A stretch of 64,000 nucleotides of DNA, taken from Callorhinus ursinus. Taxonomy: Eukaryota; Chordata; Mammalia; Carnivora; Otariidae. How positions within the stretch are numbered: position 1 is the stretch's first letter; the number at the start of each line of letters is the position of its first letter. The stretch covers positions 51,125,504 to 51,189,503 of the forward strand of contig NW_020312817.1 of NCBI RefSeq assembly GCF_003265705.1, written 5' to 3'. Under the pieces are notes generated by a model. The model searched no databases. It saw only the letters and a program-made list of their open reading frames with translations, and was not told the DNA's origin. Made by a program: the position numbers and the translations under genes. Shown here piece after piece: positions 36,148 through 45,884 of this stretch.

Positions 36148-36325
36148 GGGGCGCCTGGGTGGCTCAGTCGGTTAAGCGTCTGCCTTCAGCTCAGGTCATG
36201 ATCCCAGGGTCCTGCTACATGGGAAGCCTGCTTCTCCCTCTCCCACTCCCCCTGCTTGTGTTCCCTCTCTCACTCCTTCTCTCTCTGTCAAATAAATAAA
36301 TAAAATCTTAAAAAAAATAATAAAT
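36148..36325 (+). mobile_element. Can-SINE with internal deletion
   Basis: The head 'ggggcgcctgggtggctcag' and CT-rich body are present, but the usual 'gggatcgagccc…ggctccctgctc' block is missing; 'agggtcctgctacatggga' joins the two halves. The 17-bp target duplication aaaattgtccacttctt lies at 36131-36147, and at 36326-36342 with one junction base uncertain. Confidence 0.93.
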
Positions 36326-36843
36326 AAAATTGTCCACTTCTTTAATAGATCAAATGAGAAAAAATACATGAGTATTTAAAAGATACTAAAATGGTATTTT
36401 ATATAAATACTCTTCCTGATATAATATCTTGGTGAACCCATCTATCAGTAATTGACAAATCCAGGGGACAGAAATTGACAGATCCAGCAGGCAGAATATC
36501 AAAAAGGCTATAGTTGAACTGAATGGTACTATTAATCAACTGGATCAAATTGACATTTATAGAATAGTTCATCCAACAACAGTGGAATACACATTCCTCT
36601 CAAGCTCACAAGAGCATTCGCCAAAACAGACCATATTCTGACTAATAAACACATCTTAACAAATTTTAAAGAATAGAAATTACATAAAACTTACTCTCTC
36701 CACATGGAATTAAACTGTGGAGATAAATAACAGAAAGATAGCTTTAAAATCCCCAAATATTTGGAGATTAACCAACACACTTAAAAATAACACGTGGGCC
36801 AAAGAAAACATCTCAAAGAGAAATTAAAAAGTAATTCAAACTA

Positions 36844-37029
36844 GGGGTGCCTGGGTGGCTCAGTTGGTTAAGCGTCTGCCTTTGGCTCAGATCATGATCC
36901 CAGGGTCCTGGGATCAAGTCCCATATTGGGCTTCTTGCTCAGTGAGGAGCCTGCTTCTCCCTCTGCTTGCTTGTGCTTGCTCTCGCACACTCTCTCTCAA
37001 ATAAATAAATAAAATCTTAAAGAAAAATT
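36844..37029 (+). mobile_element. Can-SINE
   Basis: Head 'ggggtgcctgggtggctcag', body with 'tcctgggatcaagtccca' and tail 'aaataaataaataaaatc'. The flanking repeat 'ttcaaacta' is seen at about 36835 and 37032. Confidence 0.93.
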
Positions 37030-37138
37030 ATTTCAAACTAAATGAAAATAAAATACAACATCAGAATTTGTGGCATCACCAAAAGCAGTGCTTAGAAGGG
37101 AATTTATAGCATTAATTGTATATGAAGAAGAAATTTCT

Positions 37139-37348
37139 TTTTTTAAAAGATTTATTTATTTATTTATTTATTTTAGAGAGAAAGGGAGAGAGAGCGCATG
37201 AGTAGGGTGGGGGGCAGAGGGAGAGGGAGAAGCAGACTCCCCGCTGAGCAGGGAACCCAATGTGGGGCTCGATCCCAGGACCCTGGGATCATTACCTGAG
37301 CTGAAGACAGATGCTTAACTGACTGAGCCACCCAGGGGCTCCAGACAG
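37139..37348 (-). mobile_element. Can-SINE, antisense
   Basis: It ends in gagccacccaggggctcc and has a long TTTA-rich tail. A 12-bp target duplication, gaagaaatttct, lies at 37127-37138 and 37349-37360. Confidence 0.95.
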
Positions 37349-37841
37349 GAAGAAATTTCTAAAATCAATAATCTAAGCTATTTTAAGAAGCTAGAAAAAG
37401 AAGAGCAAATTAAATCCAAAGTAATCAGAGGAAAGAATAAAAATTAGAGCAGAAATGAATGGTTTTGCTATAGAAAATTGAAAGAGATAAATAATGAAAC
37501 CAAAGGCTGGTTAATAGAAAGATTAATAAAATTGATAAACCTCGAGCCAAGCTAACCAAGAATCAAAGAGGGAAAACTCAAATTATTAATACCATAAATG
37601 AAAGAGGGACTATCACTACTGATTCCATGGACATTAAAAGAATAATATAGGAATATTATGAACAGCTCTATACCCACAGTTTGGTAACCGACATGAATTG
37701 AATCAATTCACTGAAAGACATAGTTTACCAAAACTCACACAAGGAGAAATAGATAATCTGAATAGCTTTATATCTATTGAAGAAATTGAATCAATAATTA
37801 ATAGCCTTCTAAGACAGAAAACACCAGGCCTAGTTGAAAGT

Positions 37842-39840
37842 AATTGAAGAAGACACAAGTAAATGAAAAGATAGTCCATGTTCATGGTTTTGAAAGAACT
37901 ATCATTGTTAAAATGTCCATACTATTCAAGTAATCTACAGATTCAATACAGTCACTATTAAAATACCATTGGTATTTTGTACAGAAATAGAAAAAACAAT
38001 ATTAAAAATTGAATGGAACTACAAAAGACTGTGAAAAGCCAAAGTAATCTCGAGAAAGAACAAAGCTGGAGGCATCATGCTTGCTGATGTCAAATTTTAT
38101 TACAAACTTATAATAATCAAAACAGTATGGGACTGACATAAAAACAAACACATGGATCAATGGAACAGAACAGAGAGCCCGGAAGTAAATGCATATATGC
38201 TCAATTAGTTTACAACAAAGGAGCTAAGAATGCACAAAATGGGGATAGGATAGTCTCTTCAATAAATGGTGTTGGGAAAACTGGACAGCCACATACAAAA
38301 GAATTACATCATCCACTAAAATCAACTCAAAATAAAGACTTGAACCTGAGACTGAACCATTAAACTCCTAGAAGAAAACATAGTGGGTAAGCTGTTTGAC
38401 ATTAATCTTGTCATTGATTTTTTTTTTTTTTTTTGTATTTGACACCAAAGCAAAGGCAACAAAAGCAAATACGAACAAATGGGACTACATCAAGCTACAA
38501 CTCTTCTGCACAGCAAAGGAAACCATCAACAAAATGAAAAGGCAACCAATGGAGTGTGAGAAAATATTTGCAAACCACAAATCCCAATAGGGGTTTGGTA
38601 TCCAAATTATACAAGGAACTCATACAAATCAATAGCAAAAAACCCAAATAACCCAAGTAGAAAATGAACAAAGGATGTGAATAGGTATTTTTCCAAAGAA
38701 GACATAGAAATAGTCAACAGATACATGCAAAGGTGTTCAGCATCACCAGCCATCAAGGAAATGCAAATCAAAACCACAGTGAAATATTACCTCACACCTG
38801 TTAAAAAGACAAAAGATAAATGCTGACAAGAATGTGGAGAAAAGGGAACTCTTTTTTTTTTTTTTTAAGATTGTGCTTATTTATTTGACAGAGACACAGC
38901 GAAAGAGGGAACACAAGCAGAGGGAGTGGGAGAGGGAGAAGCAGGCTTCCTGCGGAGCAGGGAGCCCAATGCGGGGCTCCATCCCAGGACCCTGGGGTCA
39001 TGACCTGAGCCGAAGGCAGACGCTTAATGACTGAGCCTCTCAGGTGCCTCAGAAAAGGGAACTCTTGTACACTCTTGATGGGCATGTAAACTGGTTACGA
39101 CCTCTATGGAAGACAGTTTAATAGAGGTATCATATCATCCAGCAATCCATACGTAATTTCTTGGTGTGTGTCCAGAGAAATTGAAATCATCATCTTGAAG
39201 ACTTATCTATACTTCTGTGTTCATTCCAGCATTATTCACAATAGCCAAGATACGGAAACAACCTAATTGTCCATCAGTGGATGAATGGGTAAAGATATAT
39301 ATGCATACTCACACACAACACATCATATACACAATGGAATATCATCCAACTTTAAAAGAAAAGGAAATCCTGTCATTTGCAACAACATGGATAAACCTAT
39401 AAGGCATTCTGCTAAGTGAAAATATGCCAGACAGAGAATGACAAAACTGCATGGTATCAGTTATATGTGGAATCTAAGAAAATAGTTGAACTCATGGAAA
39501 CAGAGAATAGAAAAGTTGTTGCCAGGGGCTGAGAGGTGAGGGAAAAAGGGAGAGGTTGATCAAAGGGTATAAATACTCAACTGTAAGGAATAGGTCTGAG
39601 TATCGAATATGTAACATGGTGACTATAGTTGATAACACTGTATTATATAAATGAAATTTGGTAAGAGAGTAGAGCTTAAATGTTCTCACGCCCCCCAAAA
39701 AAAGTGTGATGGGTTTGGATGTGTTAATGAATTCGATGTAGGAAATCCTCTTACAGTGTATACCTGTATCTACTCATTGTGTTGTATATTTTAAATATCT
39801 TACAGTTTTGTCAGTTGTACCCTAATAAAGCTGAAAAAAG
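37842..39840 (+). mobile_element. 5'-truncated L1 inserted in an older L1
   Basis: It starts near 'aagaagacacaagtaaatg', runs through the 3' half of ORF2 ('gaactacaaaagactgtgaa', 'catcaaggaaatgcaaatca') and ends in a 3' untranslated region with 'aataaagctgaaaaaa'. Immediately after its A tail the older L1 resumes. One antisense SINE (38853-39050) is nested in it. Frames are broken. Confidence 0.8.
38853..39050 (-). mobile_element. Can-SINE, antisense
   Basis: T run at 38852 onward, GA-rich body and end 'gactgagcctctcaggtgcc'. A 15-bp target duplication, agaaaagggaactct, lies at 38838-38852 and 39051-39065. Confidence 0.95.
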
Positions 39841-39879
39841 TTCTTCCAAATATTTGAGGAAGACATTACACCATTCTTT

Positions 39880-40095
39880 TTTTTTTAATAGATATTTTTT
39901 TTTTAAAGATTTTATTTATTGAGAGAGAGAGAGAGCGAGAAACAGAGTACAAGCAGGGGGAGCTGCAGACAGAGGGAGAGGGAGAAGCAGGCTTCCTGCT
40001 GAGCAGGGAGCCCGATGCGGGGCTCGATCCCAGGACCCTGGGATTGTGACCTGAGCTGAAGGCAGACGCTTAACGACTGAGCCACCCAGGCCCCC
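39880..40095 (-). mobile_element. Can-SINE, antisense
   Basis: It ends in gagccacccaggcccccc-like text and has a TTTT-rich start. A 12-bp target duplication, tacaccattctt, lies at 39868-39879 and 40096-40107. Confidence 0.95.
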
Positions 40096-41982
40096 TACAC
40101 CATTCTTCCACAATATTTTCTAGAAAATAGAAGCAGTGGAATACTTCCTCACTCGTTGTATGAGGCCAGCATTAATGTAATACCAACCAGACATTACAGG
40201 AAAGAAAATCTACAGGCTAGTATCTCTCATGAACATAGATAAAAAAATTCTCAACAAAATATTAGCAAACCCAATCCAACAAAGCATTAGAAGAATTATA
40301 CCCTATGACCCTGGGATTTTCTTGGTCTGCAAGACTCATTTAACATTCAGAAATCAGTGTGATGCATCGCATCAATGGGCTAAAGAAGAATTATAGTCAT
40401 AACAGTAGGTGCTCTCAGCAAACCTAGAATAGAGGGAGAACTTCCTCAACTTGACAAAGAACATCTATGAAAGTCCTACAGCTAACATCATACATGATGA
40501 TGAGAAACTAGATGTTTTCCTGCTAAAATCAGGAAAAGCACAAGGATGTCCCTTCATACCACTCCTGTTCAACATCCAATAAGACAGAAAAGAAAATACT
40601 TACAGATTGGGAAGGTAGGGGTTTGTTTATAGATGACATGATTGTGTCTAAGTAGAAAATATGAAAAGTTTAACAAAAAAACCACTAGAAGTAATAAGTG
40701 CATATAGCAAGGCTGAGGATACAAGGTTAATATACAGAAGTCATTTGCTTTATTATACCAGCACAGCAAAGGAAACCATCAATTTGCAATTAAAAATACA
40801 GTGCCGTTTACATTAACATCAAACAAGAGAGAAATAGGTTTAAATTTAGCAAGTAAACAAAATCTACATGAGTAAATTTATAAAATTCTGATGAAAAGAA
40901 ATCAAAGAAAAAAGATCTAAATAAATGGAAATATGTTCTATGTTCATGTATAGGAAGACTTAAAATTTTATCAAAATACCAGTTCTTCTCAAGTGGATTT
41001 ATAAATTCAATGCAATTTCAATCCAAATCCCCGCAGATCATTTTGTGAATATTGACAAATTGATTCTTAGTATGTATGGAGAGGCAAAACACCCAGAATA
41101 GCCAACACAATATTGAAGAAGAACAGTGTTGGAGGACTGACAGTACCTGACTTTAAGACTTACTATAAAGCGACAGTAATCAAGACAATGTGCTATTGGC
41201 AAAAGAATAGATAATAGATCAAAGAAACAGAATAGGGGGCCCAGAAATAGACGCACACTGATATAGTCAACTGAATGTTGATGGGGAGTAAAGTCAATTT
41301 AATGGAGAAAGGAAAGTCTTTTTAATAAACGTTGTTTGGATAAACTGGACATCCATATGCAAAAAGAAAAAATAATCTAGACAGATTATTACACTTATTA
41401 GACTTTTACTTTTATTACAGATCTTACACTTTTCACAAAAATTAATTCAAAATGGATCATAGACTTACATGTAAAACACGAAACTTGTGTTTAAAACTTA
41501 TAGAATATAGCAAAAGGGAACATCTCAGTTACGTTGGGTATGGCTATAACTTTTTGGATGCAACACCAAAAACATGATCCATCAAGGGAAATATTGCTAA
41601 GTTGGACTTTATTCAAATGAAAAATTTGTTCTCTGAAAGACCTTTTAAAGCGAATGAAAAGACAAGCCTTAGGTCGGGAAAAAATATTTGCAAAACATAT
41701 CTAATAAAGACAAATCCCAAATATACAAAGAACTAGTAAAACTCAACAATAAGAAAACAGACAACCCAATTTAAAAACAGGCAAAAGTTCTGAACAGAGG
41801 AGATGGAGAGAGAATTGTAAATTAAAACTACAATGAGTTGCCACTACACAACTGTTACAATGGCTAAAATCCAACACACAACACCAAATGCTGGAGCAGC
41901 AACAACTCTCATTCATTGCTGGTGGTAATGCCATTTTGGAAGACAGTTTATTAGTTTCTTTCAAGTCTAAACATAGATAGTC

Positions 41983-42152
41983 TTACCATGCAATCCACCA
42001 GTCATGCTTTTTGGTATTATCCAAATGAGTTGAAAACTTAAGCCATACAAAACCTTACGCATATTTGTTACCATGCAATCCACCAGTCATGCTTTTTGGT
42101 ATTATCCAAATGAGTTGAAAACTTAAGCCATACAAAACCTTACGCATATTTG
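41983..42152 (+). repeat. 85-bp perfect tandem duplication
   Basis: The block from 'ttaccatgcaatccaccagt' to 'tacgcatatttg' occurs twice head to tail, at 41983-42067 and 42068-42152, with no difference I can see. It lies in old, diverged L1 sequence, so the duplication is much younger than its host. Confidence 0.97.
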
Positions 42153-42357
42153 TTTAGAGCAGATTTACTTATAATTGGCCAAACTGGAAGCTACCAGGAT
42201 GTCCTCCTATAAGTGAATGGATAAACTATGATACATTCAGACAATGGAGTATTATTCAGTGATGAAAAGGAATGGACTATCAAGCTATGAAAAGACATGG
42301 AGGAAGCTTAAATGTACATTGGTAAGGAAGAGAAGTCAATCTAAAAAGCTACATACT

Positions 42358-42555
42358 GGGGCGCCTGGTTGGCTCAGTCGGTTAAGCGGCTGCCTTTGGC
42401 TCAGGTCATGATCCCAGGGTCCTGGGATCGAGCCCCGCATCGGGCTCCCTGCTCAGCAGAGAGCCTGCTTCTCCCTTTCCCTCTGCCTGCTGCTCTGCCT
42501 ACTTGTGCTATCTCTCTGTCAAATAAATAAATAAATAAATCTTAAAAAAATAAAT
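42358..42555 (+). mobile_element. Can-SINE
   Basis: Head 'ggggcgcctggttggctcag', body 'cctgggatcgagccccgc', tail of repeated TAAA. A 15-bp target duplication, aaaaagctacatact, lies at 42343-42357 and 42556-42570. Confidence 0.96.
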
Positions 42556-42985
42556 AAAAAGCTACATACTGTAAGACTCCAAGTATATGACATTCTGGAA
42601 AAGGCAAAGTTATGGAGAAAGTATAAAGGTCAGTTGTTGCCAGGATTCAGGGGATGAGCAAAGGAGGAATGAACAGATAGAACTGAGTGGATTTGTAGAA
42701 CAGGGAAACTATTCTGTGTGATACTGTAATCGTGAATATATGACATTATACATTTGTCAGTACCCATAGAACTGTACCACGCTAAGACCAAACCCTGATG
42801 CAAACTGTGGATTTTAGTTAATAATAAAACATCAATACTGGTTCATCAGTTGTAACAGATGCACCACACTAATGAAGTTTTGGTATAAGGTAAACAGTGG
42901 GAGGGGAAGATGTGGGGCAGTATATGTGACTGCTCTGTACTTCCTGCCCAGTTTTTCTTTAAGTCTAAATTTCTAAAAAATAATG

Positions 42986-43390
42986 TTTATTAATGAAAAG
43001 AAAACTCTTAGTAAAATGGGAATTCAAGGACAGTATTAGTTTATCATACAAGTGTGTAAATATGTAACCATAGAAATACTCATTGAAACATTGTTCATAT
43101 AAATATAGTCAGTGCCTATAATTGTAGTATGTAAGTACATTGCCAAATTATGCAGCCACTAAAATGATGAAAATGGAGAGGAAGGTATGAGTTAGAAATT
43201 TAGGAGTTAGAATTTATAGGACACAGTGATTGACTATGAAGGGAAGAATGGAATCCAATATTTTGTGTAGATCTCTGCCTTGGACTGAACTAGACAGGTG
43301 AAGAGTGGGGATTATGATTCATCTACTGTTGGACTCATTGTATTTAGTTTCTGTGGTCATAATGCCCAGGACGTGATCAGATATATGGTC
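42986..43390. other. Intron between L1 and SINE, unassigned
   Basis: Short AT-rich piece. 'ccaaattatgcagccactaa' is reminiscent of L1 or L2 text, but not enough to call. Confidence 0.4.
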
Positions 43391-43393
43391 TTT

Positions 43394-43606
43394 GGGGTGC
43401 CTGGGTGGCTCAGTTGGTTAAGTGTCCAACTCTTGATTTTGGTTGAAGTCATGATCTCAGGCTCCTGAGATTGAGCCCCACATAGGGCTCTGTGCTGAGT
43501 TTGGAACCTGCTTAAGATTCTCTCTCTCCCTCCCTCTGCCCACCCCTCTCCCTCCACTTGGGCTCTCACTCTCTAAGAAAAAGAATAAATACATACATAA
43601 AAAAAG
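43394..43606 (+). mobile_element. Can-SINE, older subtype
   Basis: 'ggggtgcctgggtggctcag' is followed by 'ccaactcttgattttggttg', 'gagattgagccccacatagg' and 'gcttaagattctctctctcc'. This longer variant differs from the dominant type here. The flanking repeat is 'tatatggtcttt' / 'tatatgggtcttt'. Confidence 0.9.
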
Positions 43607-43609
43607 GTA

Positions 43610-44605
43610 TATGGGTCTTTAACAAGAGTAGGTTTGGATAGAGATAGTGTAAGTTCTAGAAGTTGATGTAATCACCCAGTGAAATTGAGAGAATTAGAGG
43701 CCAGAAAGGTAAAAGTAAAACCGGGAGAAAACTATGTTGTGAAAGCTAAAGAACAGAGTTCTAGGAGAGAATGTTTAATAGAGACCAACTAAGATCAGAC
43801 TGAAAAGTGAATATTGCATGCTGTAGCATGAAGTCATGGGTTACTGTGGACCAAACCATGTTGACAGATGGTTAGCACTAGAATCCTGATTGCTCTTGTT
43901 CAAGTAGACCTGTTTGTCCTGAAAATATTTTTCTTGGAACTTTAGTCCCATAATACTGCTTACAACCGTTTATATGCTAGTGTACATCATGAATCTCTTA
44001 AACAGGGTTTATCAAACTTATTTGATCTAGGAACTCTTGTGCTGTTGTGTTAGCATTTTTCAGATCTGGTGTTCCTTAGGACACATTTCAGGAAACATCG
44101 GCATGTACCAATCTGAAGAAGCTTGGTGACAGAGACACTAGAGAGGTAGCATAGTAGCTAGTGGGAATATTTATAGCATGAAGCTGAAACTTCAGGATAC
44201 TTACTTTAAGCAAAATGAGGAGACTAGGGGCTATAGAGAGGTTATTATTACAGGAAGGGGAGGTTCTTGGAGTCCTAGAAGAGATGAACAGGAATAACAC
44301 CCTGAGAGTGAGTGTAGTTTTGAACAAATGTAGGAAAGTAAAAAAGGATGCAGATAGTTGAGGCAGTAAAGGTAGATTCTCTATTTGGTGAAGCAAAACA
44401 ATAGCTTGTCTTGCAGACACAGAATAGAAAAGACTCTACTGTGCTTTTGAAAAAGAAAAATTGATGAAGACTGTGATATTACTTAATATTCCCAATTCTG
44501 TCACTTAGTGGATGTAAGTCTGTAATGTAAGATGTAAGAAATGTCTCCAAGTAGAAATTTCCGATTATACTGGAAGTCTAAATGATTTTTAAAATTCTGT
44601 ATTTC
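43610..44605. other. Intron before last exon, possibly diverged L2
   Basis: The purine-rich style at about 44100-44420 ('ggtagattctctatttggtg') hints at antisense L2, but I cannot confirm it. The open frame at 44088-44420 on the minus strand has no recognised product. Confidence 0.4.
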
Positions 44606-44609
44606 ACAG

Positions 44610-44789
44610 GATGCCAGACATGCAGCGGAAGAAGAGATTTATACCAACTTAAACCAGAAGATTGACCAGTTTCTACAGCTGGCTGACTATGACTGGATGA
44701 CTGGAGATTTGGGCAACAAAGCTAGTGATTACCTAGTAGACCTCATTGCCTTTCTACGAAGCACTTTTGCTGTATTCACACACCTTCCT
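44610..44789 (+). CDS. EXOC6B: EXOC6B internal exon (seventh, last in window)
   Basis: This exon has 180 nt, or 60 codons, with both ends in phase 0. The peptide begins DARHAAEEEIYTNLNQKIDQ, continues FLQLADYDWMTGDLGNKASD, and ends YLVDLIAFLRSTFAVFTHLP. The acceptor is gtatttcacag| and the donor is CCT|gtaagt, a near-perfect donor. It belongs to the C-terminal part of the Sec15 family region; by recall about 150 residues of the protein remain downstream. I looked for the next exon (expected to continue GKVAQTACMS) in 44790-64000 and did not see it. This intron is therefore at least 19.2 kb, in line with the very large introns of this gene in other mammals. Confidence 0.97.
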
Positions 44790-45056
44790 GTAAGTGACAA
44801 TTGCTCTTACATTGCCCATCATACAGAAAAAAGTTTTCTTAAAATTTAGTTTGGTGAAAGATGTTTGTGCTTTAACTAGCTGGGAAGCTCTTTAGGATAT
44901 AAAAACTCACACTATAATTATCATGCTTTGATGAGATCTAAAGACCTCTCTAATCATTTTTTCATTGACTTTTGCATTTTGTTTATTTTGAAAATGGTCC
45001 CTAATATTATGTCTATTTCTGTTCCTCTTAACTTCACCTAAAGTAATTTGTGCAAA

Positions 45057-45184
45057 CACATAGTGAATGGCATGATAGAAATAGAAGACAAACTTAAGAG
45101 TTAGAATTTCAGGTATGTAACACATAGTGAATGCCATGGTAGAAATAGAAGACAAACTTAGGAGTTAGAATTTCAGGTATGTAT
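45057..45184 (+). repeat. 64-bp tandem duplication
   Basis: The block starting 'cacatagtgaatggcatgat' occurs at 45057-45120 and again at 45121-45184. I count three differences between the copies. It lies about 270 bp after the last exon's donor site. Confidence 0.95.
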
Positions 45185-45217
45185 CTTTTAGTCCAAGAAT
45201 ATCCATTTAATTTTTTT

Positions 45218-45391
45218 AAAGATTTTATTTATTTATTTGTCAGAGAGCACAAGCAGGGGGAGCTGCAGGCAAAGGGAGAAGCAGGCTCCCTGCTGAGCAA
45301 GGAACCCAATGCAGGGCTCATTCCCAGGACTCTGGGATCATGACCTGAGCCAAAGACAGATGCTTAACAGACTAAGCCACCCAGGCACCCC
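45218..45391 (-). mobile_element. Can-SINE, antisense
   Basis: It ends in aagccacccaggcacccc, with 'cagagagcacaagcaggggg' near its other end. The target duplication tccatttaattttttt lies at 45202 and 45392. Confidence 0.94.
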
Positions 45392-45734
45392 TCCATTTAA
45401 TTTTTTTTTAACCTTCAATTCTCTGGTGAAATTCTCCATCTTTTTATCTAATTTGTCTATCTTTTCTCTATTTTCTTGAGCATATTAATTAGTCATTTTA
45501 AAGTTGTTTTTTACTAATGGTGAAGTGTCGTTCACCTACATGTAGGTGGAATTATTTCAATTTTTTTTTCCTGGTTATCAGTCATGTGATCCTATCTCTT
45601 CCTATTATTTTTTGGTTGGTGTTAGACATTGCATTTAAAACATGTAGAGGTTCCAGGTGGTAACATCTCCCACCAGAATTGGTTTATCCCTTCCATTACT
45701 AAGTAGGTACTGTGGGCAGGTGGGTTATGGTTTG

Positions 45735-45802
45735 AGCCTCATCGTCTTAATCCCATCATGGGCTAAGCCTCATCGTCTTATTCCCATTCCCATCATGGGC
45801 TA
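45735..45802 (+). repeat. Short imperfect tandem duplication (31/37 bp)
   Basis: 'agcctcatcgtcttaatccc' followed by 'atcatgggcta' is repeated at once, with six extra bases (a second 'cccatt' unit) in the second copy. Confidence 0.9.
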
Positions 45803-45884
45803 ATAGCTCTTTGGTGTCTCTCCATTTTTCACTGCCTTCTATATTGCTTGGTGGGAGCATTGGCCTGCAGAAAACTAGGTTATT

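Larger units (their letters stand above)
36440..37838 (+). mobile_element. Old L1, 5' portion, sense
   Basis: It follows L1 ORF2 order: 'caactggatcaaattgaca', 'ccaacaacagtggaatacac', 'gaaaccaaaggctggttaat' and 'gaagaaattgaatcaataat', and stops at 'acaccaggcctag'. The next expected ORF2 text appears only after 39842, so this copy is split by another L1. SINEs at 36844 and 37139 are nested in it. Confidence 0.78.
39842..42985 (+). mobile_element. Old L1, 3' portion, sense
   Basis: It resumes ORF2 at 'caaatatttgaggaagacat', then 'gaggccagcattaatgtaat' and the reverse transcriptase part ('tctctcatgaacatagat'). It continues to an old L1 3' untranslated region ('ggttcatcagttgtaacaga', 'ctctgtacttcctgcccag'). 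All frames are interrupted. SINEs at 39880 and 42358 and a tandem duplication at 41983-42152 lie inside. Confidence 0.82.

Noticed and set aside
38801..39085. 94-codon minus-strand frame rich in 'LPSAQVMTPGSWD'
   Set aside because: This peptide recurs wherever a Can-SINE is translated. It is a SINE shadow.
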